A program made the translations under genes and the position numbers. This document shows positions 50,160-60,435 of a stretch of 64,000 nucleotides of DNA, piece after piece. Location of the stretch: the NCBI GenBank assembly GCA_020632595.1, contig JACKFF010000008.1, forward strand, positions 1 through 64,000, given 5' to 3'. The DNA is from Nitrospiraceae bacterium (GTDB lineage: Bacteria; Nitrospirota; Nitrospiria; Nitrospirales; UBA8639). Numbering within the stretch: the stretch's first letter is position 1; each line of letters starts with the position of its first letter. Under the pieces are notes generated by a model, which saw nothing but the letters and a program-made list of their open reading frames with translations, had not been told where the DNA came from and did no database searches.

Positions 50160-50483
50160 ATGAACCTAGATTCCTATGCTTGGGCCCAAGCCGGGGGAGC
50201 CGGCCCCGATGCCTCCGCCGGCTTATTATCGCTCATTCCTTTTCTTCTGATTTTTGTGGTGTTTTATTTTTTGCTTATTTTGCCGCAGCAACGTCGGCAA
50301 AAAAAACAACGGGAATTGTTGGATAGCCTAAAAAAAGGCGATAAGGTCATCACGTCTTCTGGAATTTGGGGAACCGTGACCAATTTGGATAAGGAAACGG
50401 CTACCCTGCAAGTCGCGGATAATACGAAAATTCGGTTGCAACGCGATCATATCGCGAGCATCCGTACATCGAATGAATCATGA
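50160..50483 (+). CDS. yajC: Sec translocon accessory subunit YajC
   Basis: A 107-residue single-span membrane protein that associates with SecDF. The helix is about residues 20-42 (LLSLIPFLLIFVVFYFLLIL), followed by the conserved basic QQRRQKKQRELLDSLKKGDKV and the GIWGTVTNL motif. The N-terminal tail (AQAGGAGPDASAG) is Ala/Gly-rich. It follows tgt by 11 bases and precedes secD by 19 bases. Confidence 0.93.
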   Translation: MNLDSYAWAQAGGAGPDASAGLLSLIPFLLIFVVFYFLLILPQQRRQKKQRELLDSLKKGDKVITSSGIWGTVTNLDKETATLQVADNTKIRLQRDHIASIRTSNES

Positions 50484-50502
50484 TGGATCAAGGGGTAGAT
50501 AA

Positions 50503-52137
50503 ATGAAAAAGCTTCGTGGGAGGTTGTTCCTCCTTTGTGTGGTCACGGTGGTGTCCGTCATCCTGGCCCTTCCTTCGTTCCCAGGCCTGTTCCAATCGTT
50601 GCCTGATGGGGTCAAGCGGATATTAAGTCATCGTGGGCTTTCCTTGGGTCTCGATCTTCAGGGAGGTATTCACCTGGTCTTGGAAGTCGAAGAGGAGCGG
50701 GCGGTGGAGATTGCCGTTGATCGAATTCGTAAGGCTGCTGAGGATCTGCTGAAGGATAAGGCGATCATGGTAGAGGGGGTTCGTCGTGAGGGGTCGAAGC
50801 TGATTGTCATCACCCTACAACAAGAAGCCGATGGGGAGAAAGTCCGAACGCTACTCGATGAGGCTTTCCCGAACTTTGAGTCGCAACATCCTTCAGGAAC
50901 GCGTTTGGTATACGAACTCCGCTCTACCGAGGTGGAACGAATCAAGACCTCAGCCATCAACCAGGCACTTGAAACCCTCAGAAACCGGATAGATGAATTT
51001 GGTGTCGCCGAACCGCTTATCCAACGCTTGGGGCTCAACCAAATTGCGATTCAATTGCCTGGCGTCAAGGACCCTCAACGGGCTAAAGATCTCATCCAAG
51101 AAACGGCTCTCTTAGAATTTAAATTGTTGGAGGAGTCCAAGGCCGCATTGGATTTGCCGCCTCAAGTTGAAAAAGGCCAAGAAGATACGGTGAGGAAGTC
51201 CCTAGAGGGTAAGCTTCCTGATGGGGCAGAAATTCTCTTTGAAACGGCGATTTCAGAGCCGGATGGTCGGGCGTATAGTATTCCCTATCTGGTGAAAAAA
51301 GATGCCGTTCTCATCGGAGATGTGCTACAGGATGCGCGCGTGACGATTGGGGATTTCAATGAGCCGATTGTCAGTATTACCTTTGACAGCAAAGGGGCTC
51401 GAGAATTTGATGAGCTCACCGCTGCCAATATCGGTAAACGGATGGCGGTGGTCCTGGATGGGAAGGTGTATTCGGCACCCGTCATTCGAGATCGTATAAG
51501 CGGAGGCCGGGCGATTATTGAAGGCACCTTTAGCACTGCAGAAGCGAATGATCTGGCTGTGGTGCTGCGGGCTGGTGCGTTACCGGCACCATTGAAAACC
51601 TTGCAGGATTTAACCGTTGGACCTTCTCTGGGACAGGATTCAATTGAGAAGGGGTTACGAACGACTCTTATTGCCGGGACACTGGTCCTCATTTTTATGA
51701 TTGTATATTACCGGCTCTCCGGTCTTATCGCCAATATGGCTGTGTTTCTCAATTTAATCTGTTTGCTTGGAGCGTTATCAGGGCTTAATGCCACCTTAAC
51801 GTTACCAGGCATTGCCGGAATTATTTTGACCATTGGAATGGGGGTCGACTCCAATGTGTTGATATTTGAGCGAATTAGAGAGGAGCTTCGCCAGGGCCGT
51901 CCCGTACGTTTAGCCGTAGATAGTGGCTATAATAAAGCCTTTTTGACAATCGTCGATTCCCATGTGACCACCCTGATCACGGGGTTGGCGCTGTTTTTAT
52001 TCGGAACCGGACCTATTAAAGGGTTTGCGGTAACCTTGTGCTTGGGAATTGCTATTAACTTGTTTACGGCGTTGGTGGGGACGAAGGTGGTGTTTGATTT
52101 CCTGAACCGACGAAAATTGGACTCACTCAGTATCTAA
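50503..52137 (+). CDS. secD: Protein translocase subunit SecD
   Basis: An inner-membrane protein of 544 residues that supports protein export with SecF. The first helix is about residues 7-25, then a large periplasmic domain (P1, with GLDLQGGIHLVLEV and an ALETLRNRIDEFGV segment), and six helices in the C-terminal half starting with LRTTLIAGTLVLIFM. The conserved GMGVDSNVLIFERIREE motif is present. It follows yajC by 19 bases. A 143-base gap separates it from secF and contains no gene. Confidence 0.94.
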   Translation: MKKLRGRLFLLCVVTVVSVILALPSFPGLFQSLPDGVKRILSHRGLSLGLDLQGGIHLVLEVEEERAVEIAVDRIRKAAEDLLKDKAIMVEGVRREGSKLIVITLQQEADGEKVRTLLDEAFPNFESQHPSGTRLVYELRSTEVERIKTSAINQALETLRNRIDEFGVAEPLIQRLGLNQIAIQLPGVKDPQRAKDLIQETALLEFKLLEESKAALDLPPQVEKGQEDTVRKSLEGKLPDGAEILFETAISEPDGRAYSIPYLVKKDAVLIGDVLQDARVTIGDFNEPIVSITFDSKGAREFDELTAANIGKRMAVVLDGKVYSAPVIRDRISGGRAIIEGTFSTAEANDLAVVLRAGALPAPLKTLQDLTVGPSLGQDSIEKGLRTTLIAGTLVLIFMIVYYRLSGLIANMAVFLNLICLLGALSGLNATLTLPGIAGIILTIGMGVDSNVLIFERIREELRQGRPVRLAVDSGYNKAFLTIVDSHVTTLITGLALFLFGTGPIKGFAVTLCLGIAINLFTALVGTKVVFDFLNRRKLDSLSI

Positions 52138-52280
52138 GGGGTTGCCTTGGTGATATCAGGTTGGCCCCTTGCTGGTTGGGGATGGGAGGCAGGCGGCAGT
52201 ATCAAAAACAAGGATTGCTAGATTAAAGGGCGTTATCACAAGCTCATAGACAGGGGATATTCTTTGGGGAGGAGAAATTT

Positions 52281-53207
52281 TTGGTCATGATGGAAATTCT
52301 TGGGAAAACAGATATTGATTTTATGGGAAAGCGGAACATTGCTTTCACGGTATCGGGCATTCTGGCTTCTCTGGGATTGGTGGCCGTTATCGGGATTCTG
52401 TTCGGATGGGCAAATCTGGGTATCGATTTTGCCGGGGGAACGGCAGTTCAACTTAAATTTGATAAACCACTTCTGATTGCCGAGGCCAGGAAAGCCTTGG
52501 ATGCGCATGGATTGGGTTCCGCTGAACTTCAGGAGTTTCCTCAGGATCAGAAGCTCTTGATTCGTGTAAAAACCGAAACCACGATCGAAGAAAGAATCAG
52601 TGAGAACATCATTCAGGCTTTTCAAGCTGAATTTCCTGACCATGGATTTGTCGTGGATTCCAGTACTTCAATAGGACCCACAATTGGAAAGAAACTGCAA
52701 GAAGATGCCTTGATAGCGGTTATCCTTTCACTTGCAGGGATTATCCTCTATGTCGCCGTTCGTTTTGAGTTTCGTTTTGGCGTGGCTGCAGCCATTGCCA
52801 CTTTTCATGATGTTCTGGCGGTGTTGGGAATATATTTTCTGTTGAATACAGAAATTACGCTGCTGGTGGTGACGGCGCTATTAACCCTGGCAGGGTATTC
52901 TTTGACCGATACCGTGATTGTGTTTGACCGGATTCGTGAAAATCTTCGTCAAAGGAGACGGGAAACGACGACGACGATTATTAATAACGGAATTAATCAG
53001 GTCTTGAGCAGAACATTGATTACGACATTGACTGTGGTTTTGGTCTTGGTGCCGCTGACTATTTGGGGAGGGGAAGTCTTACATGATTTTTCATTGGCCT
53101 TACTGTTGGGGGTCATGGTGGGGACCTATTCCTCGATTTTTGTCGCGAGTCCACTTCTCTTACTTTGGCCTGGTGCCGAGGGAAAACTATTAAGCCGAGG
53201 TAAATAG
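52281..53207 (+). CDS. secF: Protein translocase subunit SecF
   Basis: A 308-residue partner of SecD. The N-terminal helix (FTVSGILASLGLVAVIGILF) is followed by the GIDFAGGTAVQLKF motif, a small periplasmic domain, and five helices. The conserved TDTVIVFDRIRENL is present near the end. TTG 52281 sits at a good distance from the GGAGG at 52269. ATG 52287 and 52290 are alternative starts. The gene is followed by a sensor-kinase gene after 102 bases, which probably has its own promoter. Confidence 0.92.
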   Translation: MVMMEILGKTDIDFMGKRNIAFTVSGILASLGLVAVIGILFGWANLGIDFAGGTAVQLKFDKPLLIAEARKALDAHGLGSAELQEFPQDQKLLIRVKTETTIEERISENIIQAFQAEFPDHGFVVDSSTSIGPTIGKKLQEDALIAVILSLAGIILYVAVRFEFRFGVAAAIATFHDVLAVLGIYFLLNTEITLLVVTALLTLAGYSLTDTVIVFDRIRENLRQRRRETTTTIINNGINQVLSRTLITTLTVVLVLVPLTIWGGEVLHDFSLALLLGVMVGTYSSIFVASPLLLLWPGAEGKLLSRGK

Positions 53208-53309
53208 TCTTCATTGTTACCATTTCTTGACATCAAGGAAAAAGGAGTACCAAAATGTAGAAAATCATAGGAGTTAGACATTTTTTATGGACATTGCGAT
53301 GTTACCAAA

Positions 53310-56300
53310 GTGAAACGCTTTGGGTTTCCCCTCCAACTAAAGGGCAAGACGATTCTGGCGATGGTGCTGGTTGGTCTTCTGCCCCTTATTCTTTCCCTCC
53401 TCCTCACATATTTTGAAGAAAAACGTGCTCTAAGGGAAGCCGCTGGTATCACCATGAAGGGGATTGCGGTGGAAGTGGCCCGTAAAGTGGAGACACAGAT
53501 TGTTCGTGGAATTAACGAAGCGCAACAGCTGGCCACGATACCCTTTATTCGAAGTGCCATCATGAATTCCAACCGGAGTTATGCTGATAAAAATCCAGAT
53601 GAAATTCAAGCCCTAATTCAACAGTGGCAGGAAAGTTGGCGGGCCCAATCCAATAAGGATGAGTTCCCGGTTTTTCTGAACAAATATGCGACAGACTACC
53701 TAATTCAATGGCACGCGATTCGAAAATCGGATTACCTCGCGATTGTTGTAGTTGATACGCAGGGGGCATTGGTGTTGAGCTCTTTTCCACAAGTCAATTT
53801 TTTCCATGGAAACAGTCTCTGGTGGGAGGCCGTGGTTCAACATCATGATGCCCAGGCGTTTGTGAGCGATTTGTCATTTGATCCAGGGTTTGGGACTCAT
53901 GTCCTGAATGTTGGTGTCCCGATTTGGGATGATCATCGAGAGTACGTAGTGGGAGCCATCAGTATTCTTCTGAGGAGGGACTCGTTATTTCGATCAATTT
54001 CTGAAGTAGCCGCCGGGAAAACAGGTCATGCCATGTTAACGGCATCCGATGGAATGCCGATTCTTTGTCCCGCGTTTTCTTTGGAAGAGCACGTGATGCC
54101 GCCTAATGTGGTCAGTGCATTTCAACAAGGTGGAGTTGGGTGGTTGGTTGCCGATCCGGATTCACATGGTATGCCGAATGCCATTGTTGGTTATGCTCCT
54201 CTTCACTTGGGAATGCCACTCGCTCCGGAAAGTTTTGGAGGGAAGTCCTGGCATATGTTGACCAGCCAAGATTCTGCCGAGACGTATGCTCCACTGGATC
54301 AATTATTAAGTAAGGTCATCTTCTATGGCATCTCTGTTTTTGTCATCTTGTGGGGGGCGGGAGTCGTGGTTGCTGGCCGGATCGTGAAACCCATTCAAGC
54401 CTTATCGCAGGGAGTTGAGCAATTTGGGGGTGGGAATCTTTCGGAAAAAATTGCGATACGTACCGGTGATGAAATCGAACGCTTGGCTGATACATTCAAT
54501 GCCATGGCGGACAATCTTCAACATTCGTTCTCTGAGTTGAATCAGAAAGTGGATGAAATCGGGCGATTGGAGCAGAAATATCGTGATCTCATTGAAAATG
54601 CTCCAGAAATGATTCATCAATTAGATCCCGCAGGGCGGTTCGTCCATGTGAATACGACTGAGTTGCAAAAGTTGGGATATTCGCTCGTCGACATGCTTGA
54701 GATGTCGCTCTGGGATATTGTCCCGGTGGAACAACAAGAGGGGGTGCGGGCCTATGTCCAAGGGCTGGCCTTAGGTGGGGCGCGCTCCATAGAAACTGTT
54801 TTTCGTACGAAATCACGTGAAGTGATGGATGTGGAAATTCATTCAACAACGTTGATGGATCCGGGGACCCATTTGGTGGTGTATTCGAGAGGATTTGTGA
54901 GGGATATCACTGCCCGCAAGGCTCTGGAACGTGAAGTTGAGCGATACACTACCCAATTGGAAGGGCTTGTGGCCGAAAGAACCCAACAACTTTCTGACTC
55001 AGAGGCTGGCTATAAGGCGTTATTTAATTTGGCTGCCGATTCAATCTTTGTGGTTGATTCGGAAGGCCGTATCTTGGATGTCAATGCGCGTGAACGGGAA
55101 ATTCTGGGGTATGTCCCTTCTGATTTGGAAGGCGCGTACTTTGTGAAGCTTGTTCCTCCGGCATTCCAGATGATCAGTCAGAATTTGTTGGAACGAGTCA
55201 GTGGGGAAGAGTCAAAGGTGCCCACGACAGAGATTGATGTCTATGACCGGCAAGGCATCATGAAGTCCATGGAGATGGACCTGGTTCGCATCGATATGGG
55301 TGGAAGCGCCTCAATCATGGTGCAGTTGCGAGATATTACCGAGCATAAAAAGCTTGAAGCTGAACTGCAACGATACAATGAAGTCCTGGAAGAGAAAGTC
55401 TCTGAGCGTACACGTGAAATTGAACAAGCCAAGCTGTACATTGAAAGTTTGCTGGAAAATGCAAATGACGTGATTTATACATTGGACGTTGATTTACGGT
55501 TTACTTATGTCAATGGGAAAGTTGATGCATGGGGATATCGAAAGGAAGACTTGATTGGTAAACCGTATCTTTCGTTACTCTCCAAGCGGTATCGTGGCCG
55601 TTATTTGAAGGAAACATTGGATCTTGGGACAAAGCAAGTCTACGAAGTGGAGGTGGTCAGTCGAGAGGGAGAGTTGCGGTCGGTTCTGGTGAGTGTGGCC
55701 CCGCTTCTCAATGATGAAGGCGGTTACACCGGAGTATTGGGTATTGCCAGGGATATTACGGAACGGAAGCATTTGGAACGCCAGGTGCAGAATTCTGAGC
55801 GGTTAGCCTCCATTGGTAAGCTGGCCGCCGGGGTTGCACATGAAATCAATAATCCGTTAGGTGGAATTTTGAATTGTTTATATAATATTCGAAAGGGAAC
55901 GTTGACGCCTGAGCGGTCTCAGGAGTATTTGCATTTTATGGAGGATGGATTGCGACGCGTTCAACGCATTGTTCGGCAGCTCCTGGATTTTTCCCAGCAA
56001 CGCGAACCGGAATTAGCCATGACGGATCTTCATCAAATTTTAGACCGAGTCCTGGTATTGACCGAGCATGTATTTCTGGTCAAACATGCCACTCTGAAAA
56101 AGGTCTATGATGAGACGCTGCCAATGGTGATGGTCGATGCGCATATGATTGAGCAGGTGATTATGAACTTAGTCCTGAATGCGGTGCAGGCACTCAAAGA
56201 GGGTGGCCAGGTAACATTGCGTACTCGAAAGCAGGAAGAAGGATATGAGATTGAAGTGGAGGATACTGGGTGCGGAATACCTCAAGAGATTCGACCTCAT

Positions 56301-56495
56301 ATTTTTGATCCCTTTTTTACGACGAAAGGGACTGGAGAGGGGACCGGGTTGGGATTGTCGGTGAGTTTGGGAATTGTGCAGCGGCACGCAGGTGAAATGT
56401 TGGTTGATAGTGAAGAGGGAAAAGGCACTCGTTTCACCATTCGGTTGCCATTGGTTCGATCTCGTGTGGGCACTCCTGTAAGGGTAGGCACATGA
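53310..56495 (+). CDS. Multi-PAS sensor histidine kinase
   Basis: A membrane-bound kinase of 1061 residues. The N terminus has a transmembrane helix (about 16-34), a periplasmic dCache-like sensor domain of about 290 residues, a second transmembrane helix (about 335-355) and a HAMP domain (VKPIQALSQGVEQFG). Three PAS domains follow, joined by coiled coils (LVAERTQQLSDSE, KVSERTREIEQAK). The kinase core contains GVAHEINNPLGG with His844 and the ATP site GTGLGLSVSLG. The signal is unknown, probably a small periplasmic ligand. Its stop overlaps the response regulator start by 4 bases, so they form a two-component pair. Confidence 0.88.
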   Translation: MKRFGFPLQLKGKTILAMVLVGLLPLILSLLLTYFEEKRALREAAGITMKGIAVEVARKVETQIVRGINEAQQLATIPFIRSAIMNSNRSYADKNPDEIQALIQQWQESWRAQSNKDEFPVFLNKYATDYLIQWHAIRKSDYLAIVVVDTQGALVLSSFPQVNFFHGNSLWWEAVVQHHDAQAFVSDLSFDPGFGTHVLNVGVPIWDDHREYVVGAISILLRRDSLFRSISEVAAGKTGHAMLTASDGMPILCPAFSLEEHVMPPNVVSAFQQGGVGWLVADPDSHGMPNAIVGYAPLHLGMPLAPESFGGKSWHMLTSQDSAETYAPLDQLLSKVIFYGISVFVILWGAGVVVAGRIVKPIQALSQGVEQFGGGNLSEKIAIRTGDEIERLADTFNAMADNLQHSFSELNQKVDEIGRLEQKYRDLIENAPEMIHQLDPAGRFVHVNTTELQKLGYSLVDMLEMSLWDIVPVEQQEGVRAYVQGLALGGARSIETVFRTKSREVMDVEIHSTTLMDPGTHLVVYSRGFVRDITARKALEREVERYTTQLEGLVAERTQQLSDSEAGYKALFNLAADSIFVVDSEGRILDVNAREREILGYVPSDLEGAYFVKLVPPAFQMISQNLLERVSGEESKVPTTEIDVYDRQGIMKSMEMDLVRIDMGGSASIMVQLRDITEHKKLEAELQRYNEVLEEKVSERTREIEQAKLYIESLLENANDVIYTLDVDLRFTYVNGKVDAWGYRKEDLIGKPYLSLLSKRYRGRYLKETLDLGTKQVYEVEVVSREGELRSVLVSVAPLLNDEGGYTGVLGIARDITERKHLERQVQNSERLASIGKLAAGVAHEINNPLGGILNCLYNIRKGTLTPERSQEYLHFMEDGLRRVQRIVRQLLDFSQQREPELAMTDLHQILDRVLVLTEHVFLVKHATLKKVYDETLPMVMVDAHMIEQVIMNLVLNAVQALKEGGQVTLRTRKQEEGYEIEVEDTGCGIPQEIRPHIFDPFFTTKGTGEGTGLGLSVSLGIVQRHAGEMLVDSEEGKGTRFTIRLPLVRSRVGTPVRVGT

Positions 56496-57952
56496 CTCAC
56501 GGTTCCGTTTTGATAATTGATGATGAGCCCTTGATGCGAGTCTCTATGGTCGATGCGCTGAAAGCTATCGGCTATGTTGTACAGGAAGCCAGTTCCGGGT
56601 TGGAGGGGCTCGAGCGGTTGCGAACTTCACGGTTTAATTTGGTCATTACTGATTTGCGATTGCCCGGTGTGGATGGACTGCATATCGTGAAGCAGTGCCG
56701 GGAGCAGTGCCCTGGCACGGAAGTAATAGTTATTACGGCACATGGTTCCGTTGACACGGCTGTCGATGCGATGAAAAGCGGTGCCTACGACTATATTACG
56801 AAACCCTTTTCTATGGATGAATTGTTGTTGAGTGTGCAGCGGGTCTGTGCAGTGGTAGCTCTTCGCGAAGAGAATCGGGTGTTACGGGATGCATTGGAAA
56901 AGAAATTTAGTTTCCAAGGGATTGTGGGAAAAAATGAGCGGATGCGACAAGTGCTGGAGAAAGTCAAGTTAGTCTCGGCCACTGACGCGACGGTTTTAGT
57001 GGTAGGGGAAAGTGGAACGGGAAAGGAGTTGATTGCCAATGCCATCCATACCAATAGCGCTCGCCGAAATCATGCCTTGGTCAAAGTGAGCTGTGCCGCG
57101 CTACCGGAAACGCTGTTGGAAGCTGAACTGTTCGGGCATGAAAAGGGAGCGTTTACAGGGGCCCTCCGGCAACGGCAGGGTCGATTCGAACTTGCTCATC
57201 AGGGAACCCTTTTTTTGGATGAGATCGGCGAAATTTCCCCGTTGGTCCAGATCAAATTGCTCCGTGTTCTGCAGGAACGGCAATTTGAACGCGTCGGGGG
57301 AAATGATACGATTGAAGTGGATGTGCGTTTAGTGTGTGCAACGCAGAAGGATTTGCGGAAAGAAGTTGAACAAGGACGATTCCGGGAAGATCTCTATTAT
57401 CGATTGAATGTGGTGCCGGTTCAGCTTCCTCCTCTCCGAGAACGTCGAGAAGATATTTTCATGATCGCCCAGCATTTTTTGGAGACGATGTCAGGTCGAA
57501 ATCACCAAGAACCCAAGGCCTTATCACGGCAAGCTCGCGAGGTGTTATTGCAGTATTCCTTTCCAGGGAATGTCCGCGAATTGGAAAATACTATTGAGCG
57601 GGCTTTAGCTTTGGCACAACACAGTCAAGAAATCCAGGTTTGGGATCTCTGTGGACAGAGTCGTTGTCCATATGCGGGAGGAGAACCGCAAAAAGGATGT
57701 GGGTTTTGCGGGAATCAGGAAGGCAGGAGAGGCGTGAAAAATGGGGCGATGGAAACATTGGCCGAAGCGCGGGAGCATTTTGAACGGGAGCATATTCTTG
57801 AAATACTCAATCGCACAGGGTGGAGTCGGATGACGGCTTCGAAGGTTTTAGGATTATCGAGAAAAGGCCTTTGGGAAAAATGTAAACGGTATGGAATTGT
57901 GCGGGCATACGACTCACCGGACCCTGAGAAGGGTGATGAGGATGGCGGTTGA
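56492..57952 (+). CDS. Sigma-54-dependent response regulator with a cysteine-rich insert
   Basis: A 486-residue NtrC-family activator. The receiver domain has phosphoacceptor Asp54 (VITDLRLPG). The AAA+ domain has Walker A GESGTGKE (about residue 172), GAFTGA and the Walker B region LFLDEIGE. The C-terminal Fis-type helix-turn-helix is WSRMTASKVLGLSRKGLWEK. Between the AAA+ and DNA-binding domains is an insert with four cysteines (CGQSRC, then CGFC, spaced C-x4-C-x10-C-x2-C), from about residue 387, which could bind iron-sulfur or zinc. It is partner to the kinase upstream. Target promoters are not identified. Confidence 0.9.
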   Translation: MTHGSVLIIDDEPLMRVSMVDALKAIGYVVQEASSGLEGLERLRTSRFNLVITDLRLPGVDGLHIVKQCREQCPGTEVIVITAHGSVDTAVDAMKSGAYDYITKPFSMDELLLSVQRVCAVVALREENRVLRDALEKKFSFQGIVGKNERMRQVLEKVKLVSATDATVLVVGESGTGKELIANAIHTNSARRNHALVKVSCAALPETLLEAELFGHEKGAFTGALRQRQGRFELAHQGTLFLDEIGEISPLVQIKLLRVLQERQFERVGGNDTIEVDVRLVCATQKDLRKEVEQGRFREDLYYRLNVVPVQLPPLRERREDIFMIAQHFLETMSGRNHQEPKALSRQAREVLLQYSFPGNVRELENTIERALALAQHSQEIQVWDLCGQSRCPYAGGEPQKGCGFCGNQEGRRGVKNGAMETLAEAREHFEREHILEILNRTGWSRMTASKVLGLSRKGLWEKCKRYGIVRAYDSPDPEKGDEDGG

Positions 57953-58021
57953 AAGGTCAGCTCTATATTAGAAAAGGTAAGCTGCCCTGATTAACTGAAG
58001 CTTAGGGTTTCCGAGACGGGA

Positions 58022-59116
58022 TTATTCTCCACCATCCCAGAGGGTTATGATTCGGTCATTTCCGGCTGTGGCGAGGTATTTCCCATCAGAAGACAAGGCG
58101 ATTCCCCTGACAGGTCCTTTGTGCGACCGAATCGTTCGAAATTGACGGCCGGTTTGGATGTCCCACATTTTGACGGTCCCGTCATCGCTGGCGCTGATAA
58201 GTACCTGGCCATCCTGGGTCACAATAAGATTTCTCACCCATTCAGAGTGACCTTTCAGTGTGCGGCGTTCTTCCATCGTGGGCATATCCCAGAATTTAAT
58301 TGTACAGTCGCGACTTCCTGAGATCATGGTTCTCCCGTCAGGAGTAAAGGTGAGGGCCCCAATCCAATATTCCATGGGTTTTTGAAATCCGCCTTGGTCG
58401 TCTACGTAGAAACCACGATTTTCGGTCTCTTCGTCATCGGCCTCATCTCTCCAATGGCCATTGTGTACGATTTTTTCTTCCCCGCTTGGCAAAACCTCAT
58501 AGAGCTTAATTTTTCCTATATCGGTGCCAGCCACCAGGTGAATGCCGTCAGGTGAAAATGCTGTGCAGACACTCCAATTATGGTCGTATTGATCCTTACC
58601 AAGCAGCGTCATGAGTTCGGTGCCTGTGGTCACCTCCCAAATTTTGATGTCTTTATTCTGTCCGGCCCTGGCGAGCATGAGCCCGTCTGGGGAGAAGGAA
58701 ATACTGCATACGGCATGGTCGTAACGGGTAAAGAGTAACCGAAGAGATTCTCCGGTTTGAGGATTCCACAGTCGAATGGTCCGGTCCTCACTTGCAGAAG
58801 CGATTATTTGGCCGTCAGGGCTATACTTGACTTCTCGCACGACATGTGTGTGCCCTCGTAGGGAACGAAGAATGCGGCCGGTCTCAATATCCCAAATCCG
58901 GATAAAACGATCATTCCCTCCGCTTGCTAATGTCAGCCCATCCGGAGAAAAGGCGACAGCCCAAATCTCCTGTGTGTGGCCACGGAATGATTTCAGTTCC
59001 CTGGCACCGCCTTTCCAATAGGCCAGTGAATCGATGAGTGTCGGAGGTTGCGAACCAGGATTCTTGATGAACCCGGGGTTAGAACTGAGTGTGTCTGGGC
59101 TTGTTGGCTGGGTCAT
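58022..59116 (-). CDS. WD40-repeat protein, seven-bladed propeller
   Basis: A 364-residue soluble protein with seven WD40 repeats (for example FRGHTQEIWAVAFSPDG, LRGHTHVVREVKYSPDG and LKGHSEWVRNLIVTQDG), enough for a closed beta-propeller. Repeat 5 carries an acidic insert (HWRDEADDEETENRG) before it. The first 60 residues are a linker. ATG 59116 has a GAGG ribosome-binding site. An upstream in-frame ATG at 59227 would add an odd N terminus. A protein-interaction role is likely, with partners unknown. Terminal 'GGE' at the end of the propeller closes it. Confidence 0.85.
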   Translation of the reverse strand: MTQPTSPDTLSSNPGFIKNPGSQPPTLIDSLAYWKGGARELKSFRGHTQEIWAVAFSPDGLTLASGGNDRFIRIWDIETGRILRSLRGHTHVVREVKYSPDGQIIASASEDRTIRLWNPQTGESLRLLFTRYDHAVCSISFSPDGLMLARAGQNKDIKIWEVTTGTELMTLLGKDQYDHNWSVCTAFSPDGIHLVAGTDIGKIKLYEVLPSGEEKIVHNGHWRDEADDEETENRGFYVDDQGGFQKPMEYWIGALTFTPDGRTMISGSRDCTIKFWDMPTMEERRTLKGHSEWVRNLIVTQDGQVLISASDDGTVKMWDIQTGRQFRTIRSHKGPVRGIALSSDGKYLATAGNDRIITLWDGGE

Positions 59117-59370
59117 GAAATTCCTCGCTTCGAAAACAGATTGACATCCAAGGGATCGGCTAAAGGGAATCAGGAATGATGAATGGGATTCTCTTGCCAA
59201 AAGGGAAAACGCATTCCTATAATTCAATTGGTTATGATACTAAACGGCGCTTTTCGAGGGAGTCAAGGTAGCTACCTCCCAAATTATTGTGAATTTATTT
59301 ATTACGGTGATCATCTTCCCAGCAACAAAACTCGTCTGGTGGTGATCTTGCGGTAAACGGAGGTTTGCTC

Positions 59371-60369
59371 ATGGAAATTCGTTTTCAACCCGCCCTCCTT
59401 CAGGAGGTGATTGATTCGTTCGCTGAAAAAACTGAGCGTGAAGGGGACCCGACTTATTTTAATGAATTTCATGAGTTTGCCGATCCCATTTACGAGAAGT
59501 TTTCTCTCGATGACCGCGATCCGGAGTTCAAGCGCCTCTATCAACACTTATTTGCTAAATGGGGGTTTGCCGATATTCTTCGTGACGCTTTTGATGACTT
59601 CCCGGTTTTGCGAGATAAAACCGGGATTGTGTTGGTGCGGGGGGTATTGAAAGAAGATCAGGAAGGGGTGGATGTTCTTCGGAAGTGGGGGGTGGTCGAA
59701 GAAAAACTCGCTCGTCAATTTGAAGAGGCCGGGAAAAAAGGGGTGGGGATTAAATTGATCCCTCGGCGATTTTATGATCCAGCCATTACCCGTTACCTGC
59801 GACATGAGTTAACGCATATCTCTGACATGTTAGATGAGGCTTTTGGTTACGATCCTGACACAAAAGTGGGGTTGAACCCCGGGGAAGAACATTTGATTTT
59901 AAATCGTTACCGTGTGCTGTGGAACCTTCATGTCGATAGCCGGATTGCCCGAACAGGCAAAGAACCGATGTTTTCCAAGGAATATCGGTTTCGAGAGTTC
60001 CGTTCTTGGTATCGAAAAATTCCTCCAGGCCAGGTGGAGTCTGTGTTTGAAGGAGTCTGGCAGACGGATTATCTTACTCATGCCGAATTAGTGGAAATGG
60101 CTTCGGATACGATACGAGTGATTGAGAGAGCGATTGAGGTTGAGGACAGTGAGGTGCCTGATGTGCCAACCAAACCCATGCTTCTCCCAGGGTTTCCGTG
60201 TCCTCTTTGTCGATTCCCAACTTATACTTGGGTGGAAAATATGGATGAGACGCTTGAAGGTTTTGTCTTAGATTATATTCGCGAAAATCACCCAGGATGG
60301 GATGTGGAATATGGAGCCTGTGACAGATGCGTGGAGGTGTACAAGCTGCGGGCCTCAGGAGTGGTATAA
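59371..60369 (+). CDS. Putative zincin-like protein with C-terminal zinc ribbon
   Basis: A 332-residue soluble protein of unknown family. It carries the zincin metal motif HELTH (145-149), followed by ISDMLDEAFGYD that could supply a third ligand. The C terminus has CPLC (about 274) and CDRC (about 320) pairs that probably form a zinc ribbon. No signal peptide is visible, so it is cytoplasmic. HExxH alone does not prove protease activity. ATG 59371 has CGGAGG 7 bases upstream. The gene precedes the ferredoxin, chaperone and gamma-like genes, so it might serve maturation of the molybdenum enzyme (inference). Confidence 0.68.
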   Translation: MEIRFQPALLQEVIDSFAEKTEREGDPTYFNEFHEFADPIYEKFSLDDRDPEFKRLYQHLFAKWGFADILRDAFDDFPVLRDKTGIVLVRGVLKEDQEGVDVLRKWGVVEEKLARQFEEAGKKGVGIKLIPRRFYDPAITRYLRHELTHISDMLDEAFGYDPDTKVGLNPGEEHLILNRYRVLWNLHVDSRIARTGKEPMFSKEYRFREFRSWYRKIPPGQVESVFEGVWQTDYLTHAELVEMASDTIRVIERAIEVEDSEVPDVPTKPMLLPGFPCPLCRFPTYTWVENMDETLEGFVLDYIRENHPGWDVEYGACDRCVEVYKLRASGVV

Positions 60370-60435
60370 ATTTGCACACGACCTTATCTCGTGTCCCATT
60401 AGTTTCATTGGTTTTAGCCTGTTGAAAGTGTCGTA

